From: Paramecium pentaurelia
Lineage: Eukaryota > Ciliophora > Oligohymenophorea > Peniculida > Parameciidae
Reading direction: 5' to 3'
Assembly (NCBI GenBank): GCA_905183005.1
Contig: CAJJDO010000008.1
Location: forward strand, 808,927 to 872,926
Length of the DNA stretch: 64,000 nt
Both the position numbers and the translations under genes were made by a program. Positions within the stretch are counted from its first letter, which is position 1. The number at the start of each line of letters is the position of its first letter. This document shows, one piece after another, positions 22,656-36,000 of the stretch. A model generated the notes under the pieces. That model did no database searches. It was not told where the DNA came from and was given only the letters and a program-made list of their open reading frames with translations.

Positions 22656-24138
22656 ATGACAAAAATATCATCAAAAGATAAAAACACTTTCATCTTGTTT
22701 ATATTTCTCTATTTTGTATAGGGTATTCCTTTAGGATTATGGTCATCTACATTAATGATGATTTTACTTGAACATGGTGTGCCCTATTCAAATTTAGGTA
22801 TTAATTTATCAATAAATATTATAGCAATACTCTCTCTTGCTATCTATCCCTTTTCATTTAAAATGCTAACTGCCCCATTCTTAGATGTTTATTACATTAA
22901 ATCTATTGGAAAGAGAAGAACATATATTATACCAATTTAATATCTGATGGCAATAATTTATACACTATTATATTTCACCAAAATCTCAACTTGGGTTTAT
23001 AATATTGAATTCTTAACTTTGATAGGCTTTATTTTGATTTTACTTTCAGCTCATTAAGATATTGCAATTGATGGATGGGTTCTTACTGCATTTAGTTCTG
23101 AACATAATCACTTAGGAGCAACTGCATAAACAGTTGGTTAAATGATTGGAGTTATATTTAGTACAACTATATTCATAACATTAAATTCAAAAGACTTTTG
23201 TAATTCATATATTTACACTATACCATAAGAAACTGGAATTCTATCATTAGATCTATTTTGTTTGATTAATGCTTTATATTTGATTGCTCTTACATTATAT
23301 GTATAATTTTGTACAACAGAATAATCAAAAGAGGAATCAATAGATGAAATTGAATAACATCAAATTAAAACTGTATTTAGAAACCTTAAAGAATTAGTTT
23401 TAAATAGGAATTTATAATTTTTATTTTTACATCTCATATTATTTAGATTATGTTTTTAACCAATATTAACATCTACTTGTATTATTATTATTAATTGATG
23501 AATAGCATCTTTACTAATTGCTCAAGGATTAAAAAAAGAAGTGATGGCATGGATCCAAACAATAATGATTCCTATAAATTTTATAATAATAGCCTTAATA
23601 GGAAAATATGACAAAAGAGGAAATGAATTATAGAAATTCTTTCATTATTTAATATTTAGGATTGGAGAGGCAATATTGACATACTCTATTTTTAAATTAT
23701 TTCCAGATATATTAAGTTATGAATCAATATATTAATATCTATATTTGGTACTCTTATATTTTAATATTCTAGATATTTTTTGGAATTACATAAAGTTTGT
23801 TATCGAACTCTATATTCATAAATCATGGGACTCTATTCAATAGAATAAGTGATCCTTAAGTTGGAGCAACTTCTTTAACTTTGATAAATAGTATTCATAA
23901 TTTAGGAGGAGCAGTAATATAATAAAAATAAATTATAGATAACCGAATCAATATCAATTTTATCATTGTCTCTTTTATCCTATGATATTGTGGCTTTGTT
24001 GACTGTTTGTTTTGGACTTAGTTATTATTTCATTCTTAAAAAGCCATTAATTAAATTAACTGAGTAAAATTACTTATTTAATATATATTTAGATAGAATT
24101 AGAAAGTGTGGTAGATAAAGAAAAAGTAATCTGATTGA
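22656..24138 (+). CDS. Acetyl-CoA transporter family (SLC33A1/AT-1-like)
   Basis: ATG 22656 to TGA 24136; four TAG-ended introns (27, 25, 25, 29 nt), about 458 residues with 11-12 hydrophobic helices. Diagnostic stretches: YFVQGIPLGLWSSTLMMILL near the N-terminus, AHQDIAIDGWVLTAFSSEH and GATAQTVGQM in the first half, NRISDPQVGATSLTLINSI in the last third. These match the SLC33A1 signature of the major facilitator superfamily. The family imports acetyl-CoA into the ER/Golgi lumen for lysine and sugar acetylation. Exact C-terminus rests on the last splice, which leaves a short Lys/Gln tail. Confidence 0.88.
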
Positions 24139-24225
24139 TATTTAGTATGTATTTTATATATTATATATAACAAAAATGACTAAATTTATCTTATAATCTT
24201 ATTGTTATTTTAAATAAAATATAAA

Positions 24226-25376
24226 ATGTCATTAGCTATTGAATAATCTATTGATTACTCATATATTAGATTACCATTCGAAGTCATTGTTAAATGTATG
24301 AATATTTATAAAGTATAAGAATTTAAGAGCACAAGAAAATAATTAGAACATGATCTAACAATTACCTTAAGTTAGATTGCTCATATTAATTCATCAGAAA
24401 AGGCGGATTTGGTAATAGAAAGAATTCGTTCAATTTAGAAGGCATTACATGAAAATTAGGAACATGAAAAACAATATGTAGAATCTTATCTTTAAAGATT
24501 AAAATGTGAAGAATGTGGAAATGAAATAAAGTTACAAAGATCATTAATTGATAATCTATTAAGAGAAGGATATTTCAAAACAGCATAAAAATTGATATAA
24601 TCTTATTAAATCCAAGTATTATAAAAAAATATTATAAAAAGAATCTAACAAGTTTTGAATAAGAAATTATTATAGAGGCTAATACAATAATTAAAGATTT
24701 GAAAAGTAAATCTATAAAAAATGCATTTAAATGGTATCAATAGAATTCTAGTAAATTAAAAAAATTGAATAGTTCATTTTAAAATGATTTAGTATTCTAA
24801 TAGTATATTGAATATTTGAAATAAGATGCAAATATTGCATTGAATTATATAAGAGATTATCAAATTTATATGAATTAAGAGAGTATATAAAAATGTATGG
24901 GATGTTTGTTATTTATAAAATAAAAGACAATGCCTCCTTAATACTAATAATATTTCGATGATAAAAGATGGGATTTATTGATTAGATAATTTAAATAAGA
25001 ATTATATGATGTTTATTGTTTTCCAAAAGAATCTCCTTTATTAAGCTTTTTAAAATGTGGAATTACAACATTAAAAACATAATATTGTGATTAAATTGAT
25101 TATTAATAAGTGAATAGATGTCCTATTTGTAATAAATAAATGTAAGAATTATCAAAGGATTTGTTGACAACATAAAAGTTAGGATCAACTTGGATTTGTA
25201 GAATATCAGGAGAACTAATGGATGAAAATAATCCACCTATGATGTTACCAAATAATTAAGTTTATAGTTAGAAATCATTATTATAAATGAGTGAATAATA
25301 AAATGGATAGGTACATTGTCTAGTAACGAAACAGACATTTAAAATAAGTGAATGTGTTCGAGTGTTTTTAACTTGA
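24226..25376 (+). CDS. MAEA/GID9 (Fyv10)-like subunit of the GID/CTLH E3 ligase
   Basis: ATG 24226 to TGA 25374 with one intron at 24616-24641 ending AAG, about 374 residues. After a helical N-terminus there is a LisH-like segment (LIDNLLREGYFKTAQKLIQ), then a CTLH region (IEANTIIKDLKSKSIKNAF followed by WYQQNSSKLKKLNS and IEYLKQDANIALNYIR), and a degenerate RING at the end with WICRISGELMDENNPPMMLP and VHCLVTKQTFKISE. That ending is the hallmark of MAEA. In the GID/CTLH complex MAEA pairs with RMND5 to form the catalytic RING dimer. The AAG splice joins LisH to CTLH; without it the frame fails. Strong identification. Confidence 0.92.
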
Positions 25377-25420
25377 TAATATATTAATTCAATAGATAAC
25401 AAATGAATTTCATATTATAA

Positions 25421-27127
25421 TCAATTAAATCTAGACAACCAATTACATCTGTCTTAATAAAATCGTTCAATTAGTTTATTATTATATCTAGGAAATTCAA
25501 ATAGATCCATATATTAGTGAATTGTTTTAGGATTTGGAAATACACATGAAAAGTTCTTTCCTCTTCTTTTGACTTCTTCAACAGTATGAATAAGCATATT
25601 AAAATCATTCTATGATAATTTATTCAAACAATTAGAAGTATTGATATTTGGGATTTCTTTTATATTCCTTTAATTATATTTTGGAGGAGATGCAATTTTG
25701 TAATTCTTTTTATCCCAAAGAGGTACTCCAACTAAATGTAACACATCTGATATTAATGAAGTCTTAATCTTTTTATCAAGAGGTGAACTAGAATTTAGAG
25801 ATGGTGAAACATTAACCTCTAATACCCATGGTTTTAGATTTTCATCAATTAATACATCGAATCCATATAATTCAAAATACCCATTTCTATGTTCTTGAGA
25901 TTTAGCATTGCTATCCAACATAAATGGTTCTGTTGCAATACAAGTTTTTAAAACTACATCTTTAATTCTATTAAATAGTTCTCTTGAATCAATTCCTAAT
26001 TCATCTAATTTCTTTCTATAAGCATGATGAGACCACTTTGATCCTTCGTCATCTTTTTAAGTGTTTTAATTCTTAACAAAATTGGGTGATAATTTATTCA
26101 CTGCAAAATTTGTTAAATGAATATATCTCTTTGTTAGATCCTTTGAATTTGTAGAATATTTCTGAGTAGCAAATCTTACTAAACCATCCTTATACATATA
26201 CACTCTCAAAGGATCAAAACATGATATTAATACATATACTCTTAAATCATATTTAAATCCATTTATTAAATGAGGATTATAAATATAATCCATTATTAAA
26301 AAGTTTTTATCTTTTTTTACCTTTGACTTTTTGCTTACCATTGTTATACCTCTTCCTCTAGAATCTGCACATGGTTTTTTAATCCACAAAGTATCTTTTT
26401 ATGCAGATTCTTAAGCCATTATAAATCTATCAAAATCATATTACAATAAATAAGTATTTGGTATAAAATTATATTCTTTAGGGTATTTTCTTTTGAATTT
26501 ACTTAAATTTAACCATAATAAATCTTTTCTACCCATATTCCAACATCCAGGAAAATGATTGATTTTCTAATATCTATTCATATTTCTCAAAGTAGTTTTA
26601 TTTCCTATTCCCCATTAAACATTCCATTCTTCATCTTCATCTTCTTCATCTATTCTTTTAAAACCTGCCCAATCAAAAGATGTTAATACACATTTATATG
26701 GAGCAGATCCTAATACCTTACATGTTAATGAATATTTCTTAATTTCTTCTTCTGTCATAGGTCTTGCATTTACTAAAGGTCTTTTATCTTCACAAACTGG
26801 TGGATACTAAAAAAATATTGTTGGCTCAGTATTCTTTAAAAATGGTAATTATATTATAGGCCATTTTTATGGAATTTCATCTTAAAATACTACATTTGAT
26901 TAACTATGTGATCTTCCCTATATAATTTGTTATTATTATTGTTATTATTATTATTATTATTATTGCTGAGTCTATCCATATTATTAACTTAATGGAGTCT
27001 AAATTACATGACTTAAAAATAATTTTCTTCCTTGTATAGGAGATTTATATCTTTGATTTGAATTTCTTCTTTATATGGCTGATTAAGAAAGTGAATTGTC
27101 TCCTTTAAGTTATAATTTTTATCTCAT
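25421..27127 (-). CDS. Tubulin tyrosine ligase-like protein (TTLL), probable polyglutamylase/glycylase
   Basis: ATG 27127 to TGA 25421, no intron, 568 residues. N-terminal 90 residues are Gln-rich with a poly-Gln run from TAA repeats (about 26932-26966). The TTL domain shows FDWAGFKRI, NHFPGCWNMGRKDLLW, WIKKPCADSRGRGI (ATP loop), YDLRVYVLISCFDPLRVY, KRYIHLTNFAVNK, FELYGFDVLIDENLKPWVLE and VNVSPSL with the Mg-binding Glu and Asn. TTLLs add glutamate, glycine or tyrosine to tubulin C-terminal tails, mostly in cilia. The pattern is nearest TTLL4/5/6-type glutamylases, but subfamily is not certain. It ends 45 bp from the convergent MAEA gene. Confidence 0.9.
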
Positions 27128-27146
27128 ATATAAAATTTATTAATAA

Positions 27147-27898
27147 TCAAATTTAATAATTTTCTTTTCTAAATTACTGTTGTCCAGCTGTTTTATAATG
27201 AATTTACTGAAATTTTTTTGCAATCTTTGCTTTTTGTATTGCAATATGATGAGACAAAATTTAACAATGTCTTTAATCATTATAACTATTATTTATTATG
27301 TTACTCCCATTATTCGAGTCAGCAATTTGTTTCATCTCTCTCCTTTATTTTATTAAAACAGATACATCTTAAAATTCCATAGGCTCAGCAATTGGACCTA
27401 AAATAAAATCATCAATATTTACTGCAATCATGTAATTCTGCATGTTCAGTATGTTTCTAAGTTGGTGATTCTAATCCCATCTCTTATATAAAATTAACTT
27501 TAATTCTATCATTAATTTCTTAAACTGGAGATTATATAGATGTTAATATTGAAGCAGTTGAACATTTTTTGGAAATCCTTAATTTAGAATTGTTTCTGCT
27601 ATTTAATCTTTTTTTTTCTGAAGTCTTAGCAACTGGTGATAGATTTGATTTATTCTTCAACATTCTTAATGTATCAGATCCTGTTTCTTCAATTATTGTT
27701 TTTAAGAGATTTGATATTTTTTCTTAAGCTGCCTATTCTTTGGTAGCTTAAGGAACGAAATCAATTTAAGATTATTAAGTCTATGATGAAGGCACGGGAA
27801 GAGATGTTAATGATTATTATTATGAATAAAACTAAGATGAATATTGTGATTCAATTGGAGATTGATAAGTATGTAAAGAGGATTTAAATTATTGTAAC

Positions 27899-27934
<36 letters not shown>

Positions 27935-30321
27935 AGAGTATACTCTTTAATTTCATAAAATGATTTAATCTGTCTAATTTTTAAAATTGAAGTAATTTTT
28001 CTAACTAATAATGTTACTCCTTAATTAAATTGACATTTTTATTATTTTTTTTTAATAAACTGAATTTCTTCATCTGAATCTGATTCACTTTTATTAATTT
28101 ATGTACTATGATCACATTTCTCTTTTTAAAAATATTATGATTAACAATTAAAATTAAATATTCGTTTATTTTAATCAGTTTATGATAACCATTATTCAAA
28201 AGATGATTAATTCATCTAATTTGATTAGGTTGATTATAATTAATTTAATTATTGATAATCCTATTTAATTTATTAGAATTAAATTTCACATGTTACATAA
28301 GAATCTGGTTTAAATTTGGCTTCTTCATTATTACTAATTTAAGTAGGAATTCTTAAATTTGCTGTATCTTCAGAATATTATAGATTACATTCTGTAATAC
28401 CTGTGGCATTTTCAATTATTCTAATATCTGGCTACCCAGCTTCAATCTCTTCTTCTACTCTTATAAAGTTTGTATTAATCTAATTATTTTATTGAATTTA
28501 AGTTGGTTCTGTAATAGGAACAGATAATTATGATCTATTACTAGTTAAAGCAAAATCTTGTTAAATATTAATCATCTCATTTTATTTCAACTAGACATCT
28601 TAAGTTTCATTCTATTTTTCCATAATTTATTAAATTTCTAGTTAGAATCTATTTGTATCTACAGAAATTTGAGTTCCAGAATAAGGTTTACTTAATTCAA
28701 TATTATCAAAATTTAAAGCTTAGATAATCTTTGGAATTTCAATAGTATTTAATTTACTTTCAAACCTTTCCCCTAATTTATTATCTTATTCATATTTATT
28801 TATTTTAGATGTATAAATAGAAGGTTCTCCAAAATTCTCCTTATTATTTGTAATACATTTAAATTAAACTGGAAGTGTAATATCAGGTTTATTCAATTTC
28901 AATATTAATTTATCTTTAAAATCTTCTTCAAAGTTTGATTTTATTGAATTCCTAACTTTATTTTATGTATATTATTCATTTGATCTAACAGAAAATCTTT
29001 CTTGATTAAAATCTAAATTGACCAAGATTCCATCTTTACCATTAATTTCATTTGAAGTTACTGAAAATCTTTCATTTTCTGATAATCTTTCTTTTTTTAT
29101 TTCTTCAATATTTACAGAAAATCTTTCCTTATTCTCATCATTTGCATTTGTTGAATATCTTGCTTTTTATAGAAATTCACTTCTTCTACTCATTCTTCCT
29201 GAGTTTTTTGATTATTATAATGAATCTTCATTTTAATATTGTTGTTATTACATTTATTATAAAGGTAATTAATATTCTGAAGTTACTGATTATTCAACTT
29301 AATAATATGGATTTTATGATTATTAAGGAGATGTTTATTATAATGTATTTTAAACTTCATATTATTCTTAATGGTTTCGTCTTGAATTGTTACTTCTATC
29401 TGATTTTTGTTATTAATATTTTTATTAATAATTCTAAGAATTATTTTAATCATTATATTATTGATAACTATCTTGTTATTGTTTTTATCTTTATGGATTT
29501 AATTGTATTGTATTTTCATCTAATAATGAAACTTATATTCCAATATCTAATGTTGTACAACTACGTATAGTACGAAGTTTATTAATCCTGTGATTTAATC
29601 TATTATTTGTAGAATCTCTTCCTACACTTACTCTTTAATCCAAGAATTATTTAAATTCTACTGATTTATTTCTCAAATTACCAGAACTTTAATCAACATC
29701 TGATTAATACTAACTATCATATTTAATATCTTTATTAGATTCATCAACATTAGTTTTTAATTGTTAATCTATAAATTCTCTAATTTAATTAATTCTACTG
29801 AATATATTTTATTTGTGTGCACTATTCTCAATATTTTTCTATTCTGATTAACATTTTTATATTTCTTATTTTTATGCAGACCTCTTTTTGAGTTCTTAAA
29901 ATGATTCTATGATTTATTCTGCTATTGGATCATATACTATTTATTTTTAATTACATATTTCAACTTATTTTTAATATTTATTGATAATAGTAGATAAAGT
30001 CAATTCTTCTGTATGTTATTTTTTGGCAGAACTTTAATATTATTACTGTTATTTTTATTAAGTGATTTAGGATTAGAAATGATAATAAATTGATTTGTTT
30101 TTTTCAGGAGTTCCTTAATTATAAAGTGAATCTACTAAGTTCCTTATAATGCTTTTTCTTTCACTAGTTCTTGATCTTTATTATGATTATGAGTTATTTT
30201 GTCTTGGTTGAAAAGTTTAAAGTAGTTTTTCTTTTTCCTATCTCCAATAGACTGATTTACTCTTGTATTGATTTTTTAATTGTTCTGATAGCATGTTAGA
30301 CATTACCATAAAAGAAATCAT
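27147..30321 (-). CDS. Large Gln/Asn/Ser-rich protein of unknown function
   Basis: First ATG 30321 (further in-frame ATGs follow within ten codons), TGA 27147; one 25-nt intron near the 3' end, about 1,049 residues. It is open without any TGA for over 2.9 kb, which is far beyond chance. The N-terminal third is basic and Gln-rich with coiled-coil potential; the middle has repeated NERFSV/QERFSV phrases; a poly-Gln run (TAA repeats at about 27899-27931) precedes a Ser-rich region and a basic helical tail (AIQKAKIAKKFQQI). No domain is recognised. It stops 19 bp upstream of the TTLL start, so the TTLL promoter must lie inside its 3' part. Confidence 0.75.
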
Positions 30322-30346
30322 CCGTTAAATAATTTATTTATAATTT

Positions 30347-31132
30347 ATGTAATAATAAGAAATCAACCATGCACTAAAAAATCCATTTTAGCCAATTCTG
30401 AAAAAAGTATTAAAGGTTGATGAAGAATTGGAAAGATTATCATCAGAAACATTTTATAATCCTTTTGATGTTTTGTATTTAGGAATGGAAGCAACAGATG
30501 AAGATATTAAGAAAATGTTTAATTCTTTCTCAAAATTATTACATCCAGATAAATGTCAAGATCCAAGAGCTAAAGACTGTTGGTAAATAGTTGATTAAGC
30601 TTATAAAACTTTAATGGAACCAGAGAAAAGAAAAGTTTATATTAGAATTATGAGAGAAGCTAGAGAGAAAACTGAATTTGAAAGACTTAGAGAAAATAAA
30701 AGAAGAGAAAAAACTGGAGTAGCTCCTTTACCACGTAGAATTTCGAATTTATTTTTAAGCTGATACTTTTGAAAGTGATTTTTAAAAATAATGCAAGAAT
30801 TTATTTAGTGAAATAGAAGACAGAAAATAACATCTTACTAGATTAGAATAATCATAAAAGAGATATAAATTAGATGAATATGAAAGAAGGAAAATGTTGG
30901 AATAATATAAAATTTTGACTGAAGAAGAATGGGAAAAGACTAGAGATGAAAGAGTTAATAAATGGAGAGATTTTAATAATAAGAAAACTGCTATTGGTAC
31001 TAAATAGTCTAATAAAGTATCCATTACATATTCTATCATTAGGGTATTAGACCTCCTACTGAAAATATTGAGGCTAGACCTATTGAAATAATAACTAAAA
31101 GAGGAGATTTTAAAAATATTAAATTGGATTGA
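30347..31132 (+). CDS. DNAJC8-like J-domain protein
   Basis: ATG 30347 to TGA 31130; introns of 25 nt (AAG end) and 26 nt (TAG end) give about 244 residues. The J domain spans residues 40-110: NPFDVLYLGMEATDEDIKKM, then the HPD motif in LLHPDKCQDPRA, and QIVDQAYKTLME. The rest is charged helix with WEKTRDERVNKWRDF and ends with a motif IRPPTENIEARP, matching DNAJC8 (SPF31), a spliceosome-associated cochaperone that stimulates Hsp70. Start is 25 bp from the divergent neighbour's first ATG. The J domain is certain; the DNAJC8 assignment rests on the C-terminal pattern and length. Confidence 0.87.
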
Positions 31133-31206
31133 TCATTAGTTTTATAATTCATATAGAGACAATAAATTTATCAGAAGAAAAATTTTTATAGCAATCAAGC
31201 ATTTCT

Positions 31207-31866
31207 TCATTAAAAAATAATATTGCTATTATTTTTAATTGTATTATTATTATGAGTACCTGAAACTTTTAATAATTTACTTAATGTTGTTTAATAATAA
31301 TTGTTTAGTTATCTGAATTCTCTGGGTTAGGGAGAATTTTTAGTTGATTAACTATACTATTAATTTGGTAGACGAGCAGATTATAATTGTGATGGTATTC
31401 TACTCTAAATTCTGTTATTGTTTTTCATTTCTTTTTCAAGTTGAGCTATCTTACTGGAATTTTCCTCTTCTTTTTTTATTAATTATAGAAGCATTTCTTG
31501 ATTTTACTCTTATAATTAAGTTTGCTTTTATAGTAATTCATGTATGAGTTTGGTTTTTGATTCCAATTCATTTTTTTGGTAAGAAATTTATTATTTAAAT
31601 TGCATAATTTCGTTTTCCAAATCATGATTTTATGGAACTTTCTTATCATTAAATCGAATATCTTCTAAAATCATCAATGATTAAACTAATTCTAGTGCAT
31701 CAGAATCACTTGACAATTTTAATAGATGTTAGTAGTCCTATCCCATATGAGAAATCACTAATCGCCAATACTTTTATAACTCTTCAATCAATTCCTCATT
31801 CTTTATTTAATAATTATATACTTTATGATGACTGTCAGCTGTATCTGTATTATCATTTTCATACAT
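31207..31866 (-). CDS. Coiled-coil protein
   Basis: ATG 31866 to TGA 31207, 219 residues without a needed intron. Residues 25-150 are heptad-like (ELIEELQKYWRLVI, DLENEIMQFKQQI, KLIHELLQKQTQLQEQ, KIAQLEKEMKNN), followed by a Ser/Asn/Gln-rich tail. A 21-nt stretch near the start (GTA...AAG) could be an intron; removal keeps the frame, so it cannot be decided. No family recognised; likely structural. Confidence 0.65.
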
Positions 31867-33065
31867 AATTTTTATTTATTAATTTTATGATAGTTAAATA
31901 AATACATCTAACATTCATCAGTAAATTTTGAGTAGACTCAAATGATTATTAATAAATCATTATCATAACAATATTTTGATTTATGAACCCTTGTGATGTA
32001 TTTTACATAAATCATATTTTAATAAAATAATTATTTCAATTATCCATCATAAATAATACTCATGATATGTTTTCACCTTTTTTCTAATTTAATCATATAT
32101 ATATATTCTGGATTCTAAAGTAATTTGTAATAAATATTCTCCTCTTTCCTTTTCAATTTAAAAGCTGAAATCAACAAATCTTATCTTCTTCAGGACAATA
32201 TAAAATTTATTTTACTTTATACTTATCTTTTTTAGTAAATACTCCTGATTAAACTTGTTATAATGTTTGTAATTGAAGTACGCATGAGAAATATATATTT
32301 ACGATGATACAGAACTTTACTCTATATTTATTCCATCTATGTAACTTTTAATCTATTCTTTATATCAAGTATGTCAATATACATACAGTAATCAATTCAA
32401 TATTCATGTTCTCCATCATATCCTGTTAAGAAATTTGATTTCAAATACCTTACGGACTACATGATCTTAATATTAGTGATCAAAGAAATCTATTATCAGC
32501 AACATATTTATAATATTCTAATACTATGTTCATTATAAATAAAGATATCTCTTTTTTCTTATTTCTAGCCTTATCGAACCCCGAAGCATATGTTAGTACA
32601 ATATTAAACATCTGAAATTGTAGTGTTAATTTAATAAAATTATCAATTTCAATCTATTAAATTAGATCTATCATTTAATTTAAATCAAAATTTTCTTTAT
32701 CTTTGTAAATTAATTTAGCTAATTAAAAGAAACTATTTTCAACAATTAATGAATGAAAAGTACTTATATATATTTATTTTAAATCTTCTAACCAAAATTC
32801 AAACTCTACTGTATCCCAATATTAATTGATTTTTTTATTTATAGTAATTTGCAATTCTATTTAATTTTATCTGATATTTCCAACATAATTTAATATAAAT
32901 TCGAAGGATTATTTATGTTTTTTTTAAAAAATAAGTAAAATAAGAATTAAGATATGAATAACTTTTTAATATATATTATTTATACATTGACTTAGATTCA
33001 TCACTAAATACATAAATTTGATTGAATTTTTTGACAGAATATTATAATTATTATTATAATTTTGA
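31867..33065 (-). pseudogene. Unresolved 1.2-kb region with broken minus-strand frames
   Basis: A minus-strand frame ending at TGA 32480 runs for roughly 150 codons and looks protein-like (YWDTVEFEFWLEDLKQIYIS, NIVLTYASGFDKARNKKKEI). It lacks a clear start and is followed by further short frames interrupted by TGA down to about 32150. A 35-nt GTA...TAG stretch could bypass one stop, leading to LKSNFLTGYDGEHEY. Either a decayed gene or a gene whose splicing I could not work out. The last 100 bp before the channel gene hold nothing but AT-rich DNA. Confidence 0.3.
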
Positions 33066-36000
33066 ATGAAACCATAATAAAATTTAAAATATGGCTCTAT
33101 AGTACGTATTCAGGGAAAAACTGACAGCGGAGGTTAAGGATTCATTTCAGCTAAAGGGTAAAAGAATTTGGAATTAAGATTAGATTCTTTGACAAGGCAG
33201 TGTATTATCAAACTTATGAAGATGTGAATGATTTGAATAATTTCAGAGAAGGCTTATTTTAACTTTTACCTAGAGGTAGTTTTGAGATTCATGATGAATA
33301 TTATAAAACAAAGTAAATATTTAAATTATATGAAAGGCAAAGAAATAAAGGATTACTATATAGAGTAAAATCAGAAAAAGAATAATATTTGGCGATGATT
33401 GAAAACAAAATGAATGAAGAACTATATTTTGGGTATCAGATTATCTTAGAATAGAGCTGAAGCAATTTTTAAGCATATTGAATCTGGGTATTATTTAGTA
33501 TCCTCAGATGAATGCAGTGATCAAAGAAGTGACTCATTCAAAATAAAACTCCAACCTTATTTATCAAGCAATATCATATTTAAATTAGAGGCCTGTAAAA
33601 GTCATTAAAAAACAGGCAGACCAATTTAAACTAAAGAATAAGTAAAAATACTTTCAGATTCATCAAAATTTTGGTTAGAAAAGAGTTTAAAGGCTCCTGT
33701 TTAATTAGATCATAAACCTCCATAATCTGATTTAAGACCTGATTTAAAGGGTCTTTCAAATGAATCACATAGATATGAATTAATCATAAGTCATAATTCA
33801 ACAAGTAGTTGGAAAATAGATCAATATTAATCATATGAAGAATATATCTAACCATCAAATTAAATATAAGATAGAGATATATGTGTATTCAACTTTACTT
33901 AAAATAATTCTTATCTTTGTATTGATTTAAGAAAGAATTCATTAGCATTAAAATTGATTGATCAAAAAACTTAAGTTCCTATAGATTGTTTATGGGAGAT
34001 AACATTTACTTAAGAAAAGAATGAATAAAAATGTCAATAAACAATTCCTTAACTTTAATCTAAACCAGTAATAACAAGACTTCCATCAGTATTGGCTACT
34101 AAAGTATCTTTGCCACTTTCTTTAATTGGATTACCTGGTACTATATAATCCTCTGGAAGAACATCTGCAAATGTTGCAGCTGGAGCAGGTCCAAATGTTG
34201 GATAATTAACAAAATAAAAAAGAAATAAACATATATATTAGACTATTTTACTTAGACATTATTTAACAGGAAAGTTAATTAAATGTGCAGAAAGATTGGA
34301 TGATGATGATTGCATTTAAGCATTTATTGATGATATTGGAACTCCAATTGATTTACAATTAGCTAATAATCATGATTAAGAATTTGTTGATGGTTCATAT
34401 GTTAATTTAGTTCATGATGACAATACATTAACATTAATTAAATTGAATTAACATCATACTCAATAATCTTTTGGTCAAATTAAAGATATAAGTTCATTGG
34501 GTGGATTTTTTAATAAACATACATAAACAGAAGAGAATCTATTTAAAACAGCTTTTAAGGGTAAAAAATAAACAGATGCTTTTATTATAAAAAGAGTTGA
34601 TAGTAATTAAAAGACTGAACTTATTTAAGCTTTTTCAGCTCTAGAATATTTAATTAATTTCTCTGGAGCTTTAAAAGTCAATCATTAATATTTTGCTTCA
34701 ATGGCTAATTTAGAATAAATAAAACAGATAGAAAAATTATTAGCTGGTTTAAGCAAATTTATCATTAATTTAGAAATTGATGAAGAAGAAGATGAAGAAA
34801 TAGATGCTTTTGTTAATTCAAGAAGATAAATTATAATGAAAGAATTGTATTATATAGAAATTTTGATAGAAATTTTATATTCATTATGTTATAAATCTGG
34901 AACTAAAAAGCTTTTATTTTGGAAACATTAGAAATAACTCATTAAAACTTTATTTTCAGAAACTTATTCATTACTTACTAAATTAATTTAAAATAATAAT
35001 TCAAACAAAACCTATGCTTCTTAATGGATGGAAATGTATCTTCATTAATATATAATGGTGAGTGAACCATATATTTAAAGATTTTTAGCAGAAATATTGG
35101 ATAATAATGTTTTAGCTATTAAAAAATTCTTAAATTAAAATCTAGTAATAAGAATTATTGAAATTATTGGATCTCAAGTTCCTCATGAAAAATACTTAAA
35201 AATTTTAAGTTCTATTTGTGTTTCTAATGGTTAACCTGTTAAAGAGAATTAATCATTAGTTTTATAATAATTTTTTCTTAAAATTGGATTTGGTATAATT
35301 ATATATTAATAAAATTAGATTTTTGTTTTCAATTTAAAATAGATGAATAACACTAATTATAAGTATTATGCCCAATCTAAAAAATAAATAAATTCCGTAC
35401 ATTTGAAGAATTCTATAGAGAAAGTCAAAAAGTTGATTCTTTTTAATAATGGAATTATTTTCAAAGTTATTTTGATTTATTAGGTGATATTTGTATGAAG
35501 AGAAATAAATAAGCTAAAAAATATGTTGATGATAATTTTCCTTTATAAGTCTTATTGAAAATTCTTGAAGAAGCAGAAAAGAATTCAAGGTTTAGTATTA
35601 TGAGACCTATATTAAAATTAATTAGATATGCTTATATAGATAATGTTCCATTTGAAAAAGTTAAGAGAATTAAAAGAGTTTAGATATTTTCAGCTTTAGA
35701 TGATGAATACCCTCAATTTATAGATGTTATAGATTCTAATCATCCTTTATAAGAGTTTAATCTATTTGTTTTATTGTAATTGGAGAAAAATAAGAATTTA
35801 TGGAAAAATATTGAATTTTAAAGAACTCTTTAAGAAATATTGAAAATAATAGGATGTCAATTAGATTTTGGATTTTATGTAAATTTAGATCAAATATAAC
35901 AAATTTTAAATTTTATGTATCAAATATGTAGTAGTATAAATGAATTCTCTTTTGGAAATGAGAAAGAAAATTCTATGTTATCAAGTTAATAAGGTACTTA

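Noticed and set aside
29052..29570. Plus-strand 172-codon frame
   Set aside because: It lies antisense to the 1,049-residue Gln-rich gene and is hydrophobic only because it is the complement of Asn/Lys/Gln codons.
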